Shown piece by piece: positions 27,081 through 36,286 of a DNA stretch of 64,000 nucleotides. The notes beneath the pieces are model-generated. The model searched no databases and had not been told where the DNA came from. It saw only the letters and a list, made by a program, of their open reading frames with translations. Position 1 is the first letter of the stretch. Each line of letters begins with the position of its first letter. The position numbers were made by a program, and so were the translations under genes. The DNA is from Bacteroides ovatus (GTDB lineage Bacteria > Bacteroidota > Bacteroidia > Bacteroidales > Bacteroidaceae). The DNA is taken from NCBI RefSeq assembly GCF_001314995.1, contig NZ_CP012938.1, positions 1,922,001-1,986,000 on the forward strand, in the 5' to 3' direction.

Positions 27081-28370
27081 TTATCTTTCGTTGATGGCAT
27101 CCACAATATTGGTGCGAGTTACTCTCCATGCCGGAATGGCGGCACTTAATAAATTGAGTAGGAAGCAAGCCAGAAATGCCAGCAGGAATACGGTAGGATC
27201 GAACAGTAAGTCGACACACATGGTCCGCAAATCTTCCACCCCATTGGATACAAAGTCTACGGAGAAAAGCATTCCTCCCAAAAGGAAAGCGGCGACATAA
27301 CTTAATACCAGTCCGAGAATTCCTCCGAACAGGGAATAAAGCATATTTTCGGATAGTACCTGCATCATAAGCTCCCGTCTGGGGGCACCAAAGGCTTTTC
27401 GCACTCCTATTTCGGAGATACGCTTACGCATGCGTGACAAAGTAAGTCCGGATAAGTTGACGGCAGGAACAATCAATAAGACAAGTAATGTCAGTATGTA
27501 TTGCCGTACTGCTTCTTTCACAGCAGGAGGATTGTTGGCGGAATAGCGTTGCGCGGCTACGAAATAAGTATCAGGCTGTCCGCGATAGAGTAAATCGAAA
27601 TTGGGATGCCCTGCCATAAAGATAGCCCGCAAGCGGTCTGCCTCCTGACGAATAGCCGGAAAATCGTCTCTCGATTTAGCCAGTATATAGACGGCAGTCA
27701 TACCCATGATATTGTCATCGCCCCAAGTGGCTGTGAAGGCACTTGTTGAACTCAAAGGAATCCAAACTTGCGCATAGGCGTATTTCGCCAGTTTAGAGAC
27801 CGGACGTACCACTCCGCAAACAATATAAGCCGAATGATTCAGAAGGAATGTTTTTCCAACCACTTCTGATGTTCCGAACAAACGGCGAGCCATATCTTCG
27901 GAAATCACAGCTTTTGCTGCTCCGGCATCAAAATCGGCATTATCATACGGTTTACCAGATAGAAACTCAAATTCAAATATTTTCCAGAAAGCATCGTCTG
28001 TTTGCAACACACTACAACTTTCCATCTCACCTGCCGGTTTAGCAGCCAGCATTGTTTCCTGCCAGATATTGGTTATGGAAACAACTTCGGGAATTGTCAT
28101 TGCTTTGAAACAAGCCTTTGCCGTATTGTATCCGATAGGGCCATTGCTTTGCCAATTCACGTTGGACTTACTTTGAAGTCCGGCAAACCGGAAAATAAGC
28201 ATCCGGTCACGATGGGTTTCCGGTGCAAAGGGAGCAATAGTCGCACGTAAAGTAATCACAATTACCATTATCATAGCAATAGCCAAAGCTGTACCAATAA
28301 TGGAAATAGAAGAAAGCAGTTTATTTTCTCCCAACAGATGGAATGCTTGTTTAAAATAGAGTTTTATCAT
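27081..28370 (-). CDS. FtsX-like ABC permease, type B (second copy)
   Basis: A 429-residue MacB/FtsX-type permease. One N-terminal helix (ISIIGTALAIAMIMVIVITL, about 21-40) precedes a periplasmic MacB-like domain, and the C-terminal half has three helices with the conserved LSRMRKRISEIGVRKAFGA motif at about residue 312 and IPAWRVTRTNIVDAINER at the end. It is closely similar in layout to the permease at 29673-30950 (same KQA...ENKL/RLIS start and LSRMRKR motif). It follows the type A gene upstream by 32 bp, consistent with one transcript. Confidence 0.9.
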   Translation of the reverse strand: MIKLYFKQAFHLLGENKLLSSISIIGTALAIAMIMVIVITLRATIAPFAPETHRDRMLIFRFAGLQSKSNVNWQSNGPIGYNTAKACFKAMTIPEVVSITNIWQETMLAAKPAGEMESCSVLQTDDAFWKIFEFEFLSGKPYDNADFDAGAAKAVISEDMARRLFGTSEVVGKTFLLNHSAYIVCGVVRPVSKLAKYAYAQVWIPLSSTSAFTATWGDDNIMGMTAVYILAKSRDDFPAIRQEADRLRAIFMAGHPNFDLLYRGQPDTYFVAAQRYSANNPPAVKEAVRQYILTLLVLLIVPAVNLSGLTLSRMRKRISEIGVRKAFGAPRRELMMQVLSENMLYSLFGGILGLVLSYVAAFLLGGMLFSVDFVSNGVEDLRTMCVDLLFDPTVFLLAFLACFLLNLLSAAIPAWRVTRTNIVDAINER

Positions 28371-28402
28371 GATCGTTACCAGTATAAAGTTCAGTATATT
28401 TC

Positions 28403-29671
28403 TTACTCGTCTCTTAGTGCTTCGGCCGGTTGCACTTTCATTGATTGCAGAGCCGGATACAACACGCCAAGAATAATCATTATCGCCATCAAGAGATATG
28501 TCAGTAAAATGGCTATCAGGAAACGGGGTACTGTAAATGCCATTTGTGATATATCCACTAGTTCAGTATATCCAATATTGAATGCAATCAATACGGCAGG
28601 AAGAGCCGACATGCTTAACAGTAACAAACCTTCCGTAATCAAACGATAGAATATGTTTTTCCGGTTAGCTCCCATTGCCATGCGTAAAGCAACTTCTCCC
28701 CGGCGTTGCTGGGTACGGAACCAGAAAGTGCCGATCACTCCCAGAAAGATATTCAACAACAGGAAAAAGAGAATACAGAACTGGGTACGTAATTCATTAT
28801 CATTGTCTATCTCACTGGCTGTCCGGACTTTGCTTAATGGAGTGACATCAAGTATATAAATATTCCCTACCTGATAGATACGGTCGGCATCATTCATAAG
28901 ACGTTCCACAAAGCCATCGTCTACACCTTCGCGGACACGCAGACTTAATTCGAGATAGGCTACGTTTTCGACTGTTTCCATTTGTTCGTCAGAAAGGTAA
29001 GTGCCGATATAGGTTCCGGTAAAAGGTTTTCCGGCAATGTTATAACGATCGTAGCGAACGGGCTCTGTTAAAGCTGCAATACGAAAGTTGGTATCACTCA
29101 TGCGAACTTCTTTACCCAAAAGGTCTTTTCCGTGGAAAGTAGCATCCGGATAATAGTCTGCAACATCGACAGGAACGATTATTGTATTTTTCTCCAAAGC
29201 TTTCACCAGACTTTCATGACCGGAACCATCGATATTCCGGAAACGAAACACCTTATAATATTCAGGAGTCGTCCAACGATCCATCGTACTTATCCAAACC
29301 GTGTCGTTATCCGGAAAACGGAAACTCGCTCCACTGCACCCTTCATTGTATGGAATACTGTTTTGAGAGATACAGACAGATTCAACTTCCGGATGACGGG
29401 ACAAACGTCCGGCTATTTCCCTTAAAGCAGTCATATCATCTTTAACAGTCAGCTCCGGATTGAAATCGGTAGATTTATCGGTAAGACGGTTCATACGTAA
29501 TACATACGTATTTTCTATATTAAAGCCCATTGGCTGATAATAGATATGCAAAGTGACATAAACCAAATCAATGATATACCACAATACGACAAACACCAAC
29601 AATAGCTCAATCCATAGAAAAGCATTGCTCCGGCGCTCATTATATATTTGTTTCAATAACTGTTTCATCAT
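28403..29671 (-). CDS. FtsX-like ABC permease, type A (first copy)
   Basis: A 422-residue permease with the same layout as the one at 25798-27051: N-terminal KQLLKQIYNERRSNAFLW, one helix, a periplasmic domain, then RTQQRRGEVALRMAMGANR and a C-terminal YPALQSMKVQPAEALRDE. Only one base separates its start from the stop of the upstream type B gene, so the pair is tightly coupled. It is likely one half of a heteromeric permease with the type B protein. Confidence 0.9.
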   Translation of the reverse strand: MMKQLLKQIYNERRSNAFLWIELLLVFVVLWYIIDLVYVTLHIYYQPMGFNIENTYVLRMNRLTDKSTDFNPELTVKDDMTALREIAGRLSRHPEVESVCISQNSIPYNEGCSGASFRFPDNDTVWISTMDRWTTPEYYKVFRFRNIDGSGHESLVKALEKNTIIVPVDVADYYPDATFHGKDLLGKEVRMSDTNFRIAALTEPVRYDRYNIAGKPFTGTYIGTYLSDEQMETVENVAYLELSLRVREGVDDGFVERLMNDADRIYQVGNIYILDVTPLSKVRTASEIDNDNELRTQFCILFFLLLNIFLGVIGTFWFRTQQRRGEVALRMAMGANRKNIFYRLITEGLLLLSMSALPAVLIAFNIGYTELVDISQMAFTVPRFLIAILLTYLLMAIMIILGVLYPALQSMKVQPAEALRDE

Positions 29672-29672
29672 T

Positions 29673-30950
29673 TCATCTTTGGTTTATTGCATCTACAATG
29701 TTCATTCTCGACACTCTCCAAGCCGGAATTCCGGCACTCAATAGATTTAATAACAGGCAGAAACAGAATGCAACGAGAAACGTCAACGGACTGAACAGCA
29801 TATCAGTGGAAAGAGAAGTTTCCCCGGCAAGACCTGCATTCTCACTGTTATCAAAAAGGAATGAGTTTAACAGGAAAGTAGCTGAATAGCTCAATATCAG
29901 TCCCAGTATTCCCGCAAGCAGTGTCAATATCAGATTCTCCCAGAATACCTGTCGCAACAATTCGTTGGCAGTAGCACCGAATGCTTTCCGGACACCGATT
30001 TCCGTCATACGCTTCCGCATGCGGGATAAAGTCATACTACTTAGGTTGATAGCTGGAACCAAGAGGAGAATCACAATGATAAGAATGAATCGCCTGACAA
30101 TGTGTTTCATATCCAAGTCTGTCCCCCAATGGCGGTAAAGGTAGGCAAATTGAGTATCCGGCTGACCACGATAAATCAATTCCATATCCTTCAGCTTACT
30201 ATTGTAGACCTGACGATATTTTTCGACTTCAGCACGAATAGCCGGAAAATCGTCGGACGAACGTGCAAGGATGACCGCCCGCATAGGTCCCATCAGATTT
30301 TCTCTCCACGAGAAAGAAGCCAAATCAGTTGATGTATAGGGAATCCAGACCTGTGCATAAGAAGCTGTCGCCAACTTTGATACGTCTTTCACTACTCCTG
30401 TAATGGTATAATCCGCTTTATTTAATTGGATGGTACGCCCTACCACGTCAGTTGTACCGAACAGGTGGCGTGCCACACTGGCAGAAACCACTGCCTTGGA
30501 CAGCCCACTCTCAAAATCGGCTTTCGTATATGGTTTGCCACACAAGAATTCAAAGCAAAAGACTTGCCAGAACGCTTCATCCGTTTCCATTTCATCTACA
30601 CTCATCCTGCCTCCTCCGGGAAGAGAAGCACGCATCTTATTATTAACGGAAGTAATGGTAACCGCTTCAGGTATTGTCAACGTCTTAAAGCATTCACGGG
30701 CAGTCGTGACGGACATCTGGCTGCTGGCAGCATTATTGTGTTGCTCTTTATGCCGGGACGTCATTGCCTTGACATACAATGATCGTGAACGGTTAACTTC
30801 CGGCACGCAGTCTTTTATCCGTATCTGCAATGTCAGCACGATCACCATTATCATGCAAATAGCCAAAGCTGTACCTACCATACAGACAATACTAATAAGC
30901 CGGTTCTCTTTCAACTGGTAAAGAGCTTGCTTTATGTATTGCTTCCACAT
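29673..30950 (-). CDS. FtsX-like ABC permease, type B (first copy)
   Basis: A 425-residue MacB/FtsX-type permease: N-terminal helix at about 20-42 (GTALAICMIMVIVLTL), periplasmic domain, and three C-terminal helices with LSRMRKRMTEIGVRKAFGA and IPAWRVSRMNIVDAINQR. It is the first of the four permeases transcribed, 56 bp after the GIN-domain gene. The ATPase in the same run is the only nucleotide-binding subunit, so all four permeases would have to share it or act as two alternative pumps. Confidence 0.9.
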   Translation of the reverse strand: MWKQYIKQALYQLKENRLISIVCMVGTALAICMIMVIVLTLQIRIKDCVPEVNRSRSLYVKAMTSRHKEQHNNAASSQMSVTTARECFKTLTIPEAVTITSVNNKMRASLPGGGRMSVDEMETDEAFWQVFCFEFLCGKPYTKADFESGLSKAVVSASVARHLFGTTDVVGRTIQLNKADYTITGVVKDVSKLATASYAQVWIPYTSTDLASFSWRENLMGPMRAVILARSSDDFPAIRAEVEKYRQVYNSKLKDMELIYRGQPDTQFAYLYRHWGTDLDMKHIVRRFILIIVILLLVPAINLSSMTLSRMRKRMTEIGVRKAFGATANELLRQVFWENLILTLLAGILGLILSYSATFLLNSFLFDNSENAGLAGETSLSTDMLFSPLTFLVAFCFCLLLNLLSAGIPAWRVSRMNIVDAINQR

Positions 30951-31006
30951 CTTCTTATTCTTTTTTTGATTTGATTCTACAGGAGTTCACAGAAGAATGT
31001 TCTACA

Positions 31007-31633
31007 TTAGATATTCCAACCTTTCTTTGTTACGTCTTTACACTTCAGGTTTTTGGAGTTGATTTTACCAACGCCATCCCGCTTAAAGAAAGCTGCATCC
31101 GCTTTACCGGATACAGTGATATTTCCTACTCCATCCACTTTAGCTTTGATAGTGCTGCAATCAACATTCAACTTCATATTGCCTACTCCGTCAACATCTA
31201 GTTTCAACTCATCGCAATATAGACTTTTCACGTTACAGTTGCCTACTCCATCAAGTTCGAAAGCTATATTTTTAAGTTTTAGTTCTTCTTTTGCATCGAA
31301 GTTCCCTACTCCATCAATTTTCACTTTACTCAAATCGGGAGCAGTAATATAGCAAATAAGGTTCTTGATATTCCTCGCATTCCTATCTTTATACGAGATA
31401 ACCAAAGTTCCGTTTTTCACTGTCACCCTTGTTTTTTCTACAAATTCAGAAGGACCTTCCAAACGGCAGGAGCATCCTGCCGATTGAGTAAAAATAATAT
31501 TCCCGACAGATTGCAGGTTTATGGCAGAAAACTCGTCTACATTATAATCTTTACTCACATTTTGTGCCGATAGCGAACAGAAAGCAACACTTAACAGGAC
31601 AGCTATCGCAACGATGAAAATATTCTTTGTCAT
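31007..31633 (-). CDS. Secreted GIN-domain (DUF2807) protein
   Basis: A 208-residue exported protein with a signal peptide (IFIVAIAVLLSVAFCSLSAQ). The body is a right-handed beta-helix type repeat: the motif DGVGN/K occurs five times, about every 20-25 residues (KIDGVGNFDAK, ELDGVGNCNVK, DVDGVGNMKLN, KVDGVGNITVS, KRDGVGKINSK). This is the putative auto-transporter adhesin head (GIN) domain. In Bacteroidetes such proteins are often encoded beside ABC permeases and envelope stress genes; function is not settled. It lies inside the efflux operon between ATPase and permeases, which suggests a periplasmic or surface accessory role. Confidence 0.85.
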   Translation of the reverse strand: MTKNIFIVAIAVLLSVAFCSLSAQNVSKDYNVDEFSAINLQSVGNIIFTQSAGCSCRLEGPSEFVEKTRVTVKNGTLVISYKDRNARNIKNLICYITAPDLSKVKIDGVGNFDAKEELKLKNIAFELDGVGNCNVKSLYCDELKLDVDGVGNMKLNVDCSTIKAKVDGVGNITVSGKADAAFFKRDGVGKINSKNLKCKDVTKKGWNI

Positions 31634-31700
31634 GATGATTTTTAATTTAGAGATACATTAATCAATTTTTCCATTTAGTTCTAATCGTAAGAGGCCGTTT

Positions 31701-32366
31701 CTATTGTACCTGGCGTCCATCGAAGAAACGAATAGTGCGCGAAGTCTGCTTCGCCTGTTCTTCATTATGGGTAACCATCACGATAGTACGTCCGTCTTCC
31801 TTATTCAACCGATGAAGCAGTTCCATTACTTCAGCTCCCATCTTTGAATCCAAGTTACCTGTCGGCTCATCGGCAAGGATTATTTCGGGATTACCAATAA
31901 TCGCACGGGCAATAGCTACACGTTGGCACTGCCCACCGGAAAGTTGTGTAGGAAAATGTCTCATACGATGGCTTAATCCTACTTTTTCCAATACCTCTTG
32001 TGCCAACCGTTTTCGTTCACTACCAGCCATACGTCGATAAAGCAAGGGGAGTTCTACATTATCCATCACATTCAACGAATTAATCAAATGAAAAGACTGA
32101 AATACAAAACCGAGCGTTTTATTACGAAAAACCGCCAGTTCCTTGTCTTTCATTCCTTCGGTACGTATTCCGTTGATTTCCACCATTCCCATTGTAGGTG
32201 CATCAAGCAATCCCATTATGTTCAGCAGGGTGGATTTTCCGCATCCGGAAGGTCCCATTATACTTAGAAATTCTCCACGTTCTACCGTCAGATTTACATT
32301 CTCCAATGCTACCGTCTCAATCTCGTCCGTACGATAAATCTTAGAAAGAGAGTTCAATGTTATCAT
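31701..32366 (-). CDS. ABC transporter ATPase (MacB/LolD type)
   Basis: A 221-residue nucleotide-binding subunit with Walker [10 protein letters not shown] (about 38-46), Q-loop region [14 protein letters not shown], signature [15 protein letters not shown] (about 142), Walker [13 protein letters not shown] and the switch histidine VTHNEEQA. This matches the LolD/MacB/FtsE subgroup that works with FtsX-type permeases. It starts 17 bp after the adaptor gene and precedes the GIN-domain protein and four permeases. It would power export of a compound from the periplasm or inner membrane through TolC. Confidence 0.95.
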   Translation of the reverse strand: MITLNSLSKIYRTDEIETVALENVNLTVERGEFLSIMGPSGCGKSTLLNIMGLLDAPTMGMVEINGIRTEGMKDKELAVFRNKTLGFVFQSFHLINSLNVMDNVELPLLYRRMAGSERKRLAQEVLEKVGLSHRMRHFPTQLSGGQCQRVAIARAIIGNPEIILADEPTGNLDSKMGAEVMELLHRLNKEDGRTIVMVTHNEEQAKQTSRTIRFFDGRQVQ

Positions 32367-32383
32367 AACTTCTAGTATTTAGT

Positions 32384-33631
32384 TTATTTAATTTTCAACT
32401 TATTCTTGTTCTTATAAGCACTCATATCGCTTACTACTACTTTATCACCCGGTTGCAATCCGCTCAACACTTCTACATATTCAAAATTAGAATCTCCTAA
32501 CTGTATTTTACGTTTTACCAGTTCATTATCCGAATTGCAGACAAAAAGTTCATATTCACCGCGTCCCACATAGAAAGAGCCATTGGCTATGCGCATTACA
32601 TCTTCCTTCACAGCATTCATCACATAAACATCTGTCTTTAGTCCGGAACGTAAGCGGCGGTGATTATCTTCTTTCAACTGAACGGTAAATGATATCACAC
32701 CATTCTTGGATAGTGGTGTAACACTGCTAACTGTCCCTTCCAGTTTGTCGCTCCCTATCTTAACAATTGCTTTTCCTCCGGCTGCTACACGATCACCGTA
32801 CGTATCCGCAATCTCGCCTTCCACTTTAAAATGGCTCAAATCAGAAATGATAGCTACCTGTCCGCCTTCGGAAATCTGTGCACCAATTTGGTTATTAATA
32901 TAGGTAAGAATAGCTTTACGCGGGGAACGGATTTGTGCATCATCCAACGTACGTTTCTTTTCGGAAAGGCTCTTGCGAAAGATATTAAAATCAAGCTCCT
33001 GAACTTTCAATTCGGCAGCAGCTACTTCCTTCTCATTTTTATATTGTTGCTGAAGTTGTTCGTACTCTAATTGAGCCACATTATAGCTCAATTCGGCCTG
33101 GCGTACTTTATCTGTTGTTCCTGCACCGAGGCTGTCCAGATAGTGTTCATTTCTCAACTCCACTTTCATCCGACTCAATTTCATTGCCGACACTTTAATC
33201 TGCATTGCCATATCGGAAAGTTTCGTCTGATTATTGACGCGAAGCTGATCAAGCTTATACTGGCGCATTTGTTCCTCGTCCAGCAACTTCTTATATTCAA
33301 TTTCCGTACTCTGAAGGTCCAGTTTCAGAATCGGAGTACCTACGTCTACGCTATCTCCCCCTTTTTTATAGACTTCAATAATACGACTGTTGATCGGAGA
33401 ATTGATAATTTCTTCAAAAGCAGGGACAACCTTACCGGAAGCACTGACACTTACCTCAATCACCCCTTTATCGACTGTGGAAAAGACAAGATCCTTTGCC
33501 TCCACTCCTGCCCTTAATACAGATATAAGTACACCGATGGCAATAATACTTGCCACTCCAATGGATGAATAACGAATTATCTTCTTATTACGTTCTTTTT
33601 GACGTACCTCTTTAGGAATTTCTCTGTCCAT
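32384..33631 (-). CDS. Efflux periplasmic adaptor subunit (HlyD/MacA family)
   Basis: A 415-residue membrane-fusion protein: short cytoplasmic N-terminus rich in charged residues, a helix (about 23-41, YSSIGVASIIAIGVLISVL), a lipoyl-type domain (VPAFEEIINSPINSRIIEVY... and QIGAQISEGGQVAIISDLS), a long alpha-helical hairpin (about 110-230) and a beta-barrel plus membrane-proximal domain ending LQPGDKVVVSDMSAYKN. It bridges the ABC permease to TolC. It is the first gene of the efflux operon and carries a candidate sigma-54 promoter with an upstream dyad. Confidence 0.93.
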   Translation of the reverse strand: MDREIPKEVRQKERNKKIIRYSSIGVASIIAIGVLISVLRAGVEAKDLVFSTVDKGVIEVSVSASGKVVPAFEEIINSPINSRIIEVYKKGGDSVDVGTPILKLDLQSTEIEYKKLLDEEQMRQYKLDQLRVNNQTKLSDMAMQIKVSAMKLSRMKVELRNEHYLDSLGAGTTDKVRQAELSYNVAQLEYEQLQQQYKNEKEVAAAELKVQELDFNIFRKSLSEKKRTLDDAQIRSPRKAILTYINNQIGAQISEGGQVAIISDLSHFKVEGEIADTYGDRVAAGGKAIVKIGSDKLEGTVSSVTPLSKNGVISFTVQLKEDNHRRLRSGLKTDVYVMNAVKEDVMRIANGSFYVGRGEYELFVCNSDNELVKRKIQLGDSNFEYVEVLSGLQPGDKVVVSDMSAYKNKNKLKIK

Positions 33632-33677
33632 ATCCGATCATTTACTATTTTATGATGTATCAATTCGGTACTTTATA

Positions 33678-33693
33678 TACCAAATCTGTGCCA
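33678..33693 (-). promoter_or_regulatory. Candidate sigma-54 (-24/-12) promoter of the efflux operon
   Basis: On the minus strand TGGCACAGATTTGGTA: the -24 TGGCAC is perfect and shares the flanking TTGGCACA with the TolC promoter. The -12 box (TGGT) is weaker but keeps the G at the right spacing. It ends 46 bp before the start codon at 33631. No TAnnTTTG box is found in this gap. Confidence 0.6.
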
Positions 33694-33735
33694 AAATCGT
33701 AAATGGTTGATAAATAGAAGATAACAAAAAACAAA

Positions 33736-33757
33736 GGGTGTCCGATATCGGACACCC
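33736..33757. promoter_or_regulatory. Perfect 22-bp palindrome, regulator dyad of the efflux operon
   Basis: The core is GTGTCCGATATCGGACAC with GGG/CCC outside it, a perfect palindrome with no loop. Its 18-bp core ends 44 bp upstream of the TGGCAC box, the same distance as for the related dyad at 23063-23080. Confidence 0.75.
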
Positions 33758-33812
33758 TGTACGAATTTACCGTTCAGAATAGCATCTATCATCCTGTCGA
33801 CAGGAAGCCTGT

Positions 33813-35189
33813 CTACTTGGATGATGATGTAATTGAGGGGTTCTTTTCCTCTTGTACCAGTTCTTTCCCCCAATGGGTAGTTTCCTCCACCTTTTCACGA
33901 TCACGAATCTCTTTTGCTTTACGGGCATAGACAATCATACGCATAGACTGATCGTAAGTGAAATAATTCCATACCCAATTCAAGAGTACAATAACCTTAT
34001 TGCGTACCCCAAGAATAGAGCGCAGATGAACAACCAGCCACATCACCCAGGCAAACCATCCCTGCATCTTTACTTTACTAAACTCTGCCACGGCACGATT
34101 ACGTCCTACAGTCGCCATCGAACCCAAATTACGGTAATGGAAAGGTTTCATCTCCCGTCCTTTCTCCATACGTACTAGATTCTTTGCCAGCAATTCCCCT
34201 TGCTGGATAGCCACTTGCGCTAATTGAGGATGTCCGTTCGGGTAATCTTCATCAGCAACCTGAATACATTGGTCGCCAATAGCAAACACATTATTCATCC
34301 CCTCTACACGGTTAAATGAATCGACCTTAATACGGCCTCCACGCCCAATCAGAGAGGCATCCAGATTTCCGATAGTCACACCGGTGACACCACTCACCCA
34401 AATAAAAGTACGCGTGGCAATCTCTGTACCATCTTCAAGTACTACTTTATGGTCACGATAATCCACAACACGTTTATTCAACAGGATATTTACTCCCATT
34501 TCACGGAGAAACTGTTCAGCATGTGCAGATGATTCTTCCGACATTCCGGCAAGCAATCGCGGCCCGGCTTCAATCAAATAGATGTGCATCAGACTGCTGG
34601 GCATATCAGGATAATCATTCGGCAAGACAAATTTCTTCATCTCGGAAAGTATTCCGGCTACTTCTATCCCGGTAGCTCCACCTCCCACAATTACAATATT
34701 CAATAACTCTTGTTGTTCCTGCTTCGTTGAACAGGTCAGCGCTCGTTCCAGATTAGCCAGAAGAGCGTTTCGCAATCCCATCGCTTCTGACACATTTTTC
34801 ATCGGCATGGCTTCCTCTTCGATATGTTTATTACCGAAATAGTTGGTTGTAGTACCTGCTGCTAACACCAGATAGTCATATTCTGCTTTTCCGATGGAAG
34901 TCTGTATCATATTCTTTTCCGGGAAAATGGCACGTACTTCCGCCATACGGAAATAGAAATCTTTCCGATGCTGGAATATTTTACGGAAGGGGAAGGATAT
35001 GGAAGTTGGCTCCATACCAGCCGAAGCCACCTGATAAATCAAAGGAGGAAACTGATGATAGTTGTTTTTATCTATCAATACGACTTGAAAGCCTGACTTT
35101 TTCAGCTTGTTAGCCAGTTTCAAGCCACCGAAACCACCGCCTACTATGACGACACGTTTCTTATTACTTTTTGCAATGTTTAGACTCAT
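33813..35189 (-). CDS. Type II NADH:quinone dehydrogenase (NDH-2)
   Basis: A 458-residue flavoprotein. The FAD site is VVIVGGGFGGLKLANKL (about 13-29) and the NAD site is IVIVGGGATGIEVAGIL (about 171-187); 'FAIGDQCIQV' near residue 308 is the second FAD contact. The segment YHQFPPLIYQVASAGMEP is typical of NDH-2. It transfers electrons from NADH to menaquinone without pumping protons. The C-terminal 90 residues include a hydrophobic stretch (MQGWFAWVMWLVVHL) for membrane attachment. It follows the glucosaminidase gene by 81 bp; shared transcription is possible. Confidence 0.93.
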   Translation of the reverse strand: MSLNIAKSNKKRVVIVGGGFGGLKLANKLKKSGFQVVLIDKNNYHQFPPLIYQVASAGMEPTSISFPFRKIFQHRKDFYFRMAEVRAIFPEKNMIQTSIGKAEYDYLVLAAGTTTNYFGNKHIEEEAMPMKNVSEAMGLRNALLANLERALTCSTKQEQQELLNIVIVGGGATGIEVAGILSEMKKFVLPNDYPDMPSSLMHIYLIEAGPRLLAGMSEESSAHAEQFLREMGVNILLNKRVVDYRDHKVVLEDGTEIATRTFIWVSGVTGVTIGNLDASLIGRGGRIKVDSFNRVEGMNNVFAIGDQCIQVADEDYPNGHPQLAQVAIQQGELLAKNLVRMEKGREMKPFHYRNLGSMATVGRNRAVAEFSKVKMQGWFAWVMWLVVHLRSILGVRNKVIVLLNWVWNYFTYDQSMRMIVYARKAKEIRDREKVEETTHWGKELVQEEKNPSITSSSK

Positions 35190-35270
35190 ATTCTAATCAT
35201 GTTTTATCAAGATAATAACACATGAATGAGTCATTAAGTTTCCGAAATTCGAAACTTTTGAGAGAAGTCT

Positions 35271-36176
35271 CTACCGCAGACGCAATCTATCTCCGATTTC
35301 CGGAACATACTCACCATCCTTACGATTCATCTTATACAGATTTTTGAGGCGGATACCATATTTTTGAGAGATGCCATGCATGGAATCTCCATCTTTCACA
35401 ACATATACAGTATAAGGTTTGGAAGCCTTTTTCTTCTTGCTCTTCAGATAGATGATATCTCCTTCCATCAAGGTATAATCACGCTGCAAGTCGTTGTACT
35501 TCACAAGTTTCTTCCAACTAATATCAAATTCGTTACCTAAATCTTTAAAGGTATCACCGTTGCGGGCTACCACATAAGCAATATCATTAGCGATATACAC
35601 CTGATGCGGGCTCATCAACCAAGGATTCTTTTTCAGTTTCCGTTCCGAATATACCCCCTTACGGTCGTATTTATACAAGTCATAATCTTCGATAATTGTA
35701 ATCAGACGATTAGCATAAGAAGGATCGGTAGCATAGCCTGCTTTTTTCAGTCCACGCGCCCATCCTTTATAATCGGTGATATCCAGTTTGAAAAGAAAAG
35801 CGTAACGGGCACCTCTTCTAAGGAAGTCGGAATGATCTTCGTAAGAGTCACGCGGATGCTTATAAGCACGGAAACATTCGTTGCGCGCATCATCATCATG
35901 ACGAACCGTACGTCCCCGCCAACTGCCACCACATTTAATACCAAAGTGGTTATTACTCTTTCGTGCCAACTGGCTGTATCCGGCACCGCTTTCCAACAAT
36001 CCTTGCGCCAATGTAATACTCGCCGGAATCTTATGAAGCTTCATCTGTTCAACAGCCAAATCACTATACTTATTTATATACTCGACGTAACGGGCATTCC
36101 GTTTCTGTGCCTGCACTCCTACGGCAAAGAAAAAAATAACGGTTAAAAAGATAAGTCTATGCAGTTTATTCTCCAT
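35271..36176 (-). CDS. LysM glucosaminidase (peptidoglycan hydrolase)
   Basis: A 301-residue exported hydrolase. After a signal peptide (FLTVIFFFAVGVQA) comes a glucosaminidase domain (about 30-165) with ASITLAQGLLESGAGYSQLA, SNNHFGIKC and 'CFRAYKHPRDSYEDHSDFL'. Two LysM modules follow at about 200-250 (YVVARNGDTFKDLGNEFDIS) and 255-300 (YVVKDGDSMHGISQKYGI). It should cleave N-acetylglucosamine linkages in peptidoglycan, with LysM holding it to the wall. It is divergent from the cytidine deaminase gene, 110 bp apart. Confidence 0.92.
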   Translation of the reverse strand: MENKLHRLIFLTVIFFFAVGVQAQKRNARYVEYINKYSDLAVEQMKLHKIPASITLAQGLLESGAGYSQLARKSNNHFGIKCGGSWRGRTVRHDDDARNECFRAYKHPRDSYEDHSDFLRRGARYAFLFKLDITDYKGWARGLKKAGYATDPSYANRLITIIEDYDLYKYDRKGVYSERKLKKNPWLMSPHQVYIANDIAYVVARNGDTFKDLGNEFDISWKKLVKYNDLQRDYTLMEGDIIYLKSKKKKASKPYTVYVVKDGDSMHGISQKYGIRLKNLYKMNRKDGEYVPEIGDRLRLR

Positions 36177-36221
36177 TTTTATTCAGATGTGAATTAGATG
36201 GCACAAAAATCTGAAAAATAA

Positions 36222-36251
36222 TTGGGATTATCAATCTCTTTCCTAACTTTG
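36222..36251 (+). promoter_or_regulatory. Bacteroides-type promoter of the cdd operon
   Basis: TTG at 36222-36224 and TAACTTTG at 36244-36251 with a 19-bp spacer match the consensus exactly. The cdd start codon is at 36287. Confidence 0.75.
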
Positions 36252-36286
36252 TAACATTAATTGTAGAAACCAATACCCTAACGTAT

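Noticed and set aside
31053..31352. DNA tandem repeat in the GIN-domain gene
   Set aside because: The recurring CCTACTCCATC-like words encode the DGVGN protein repeats and need no separate explanation.
36199..36214. TGGCACAAAAATCTGA as a third sigma-54 promoter
   Set aside because: The -24 part fits, but there is no G at the -12 position, no dyad upstream, and the cdd gene has a full housekeeping promoter 20 bp further on.
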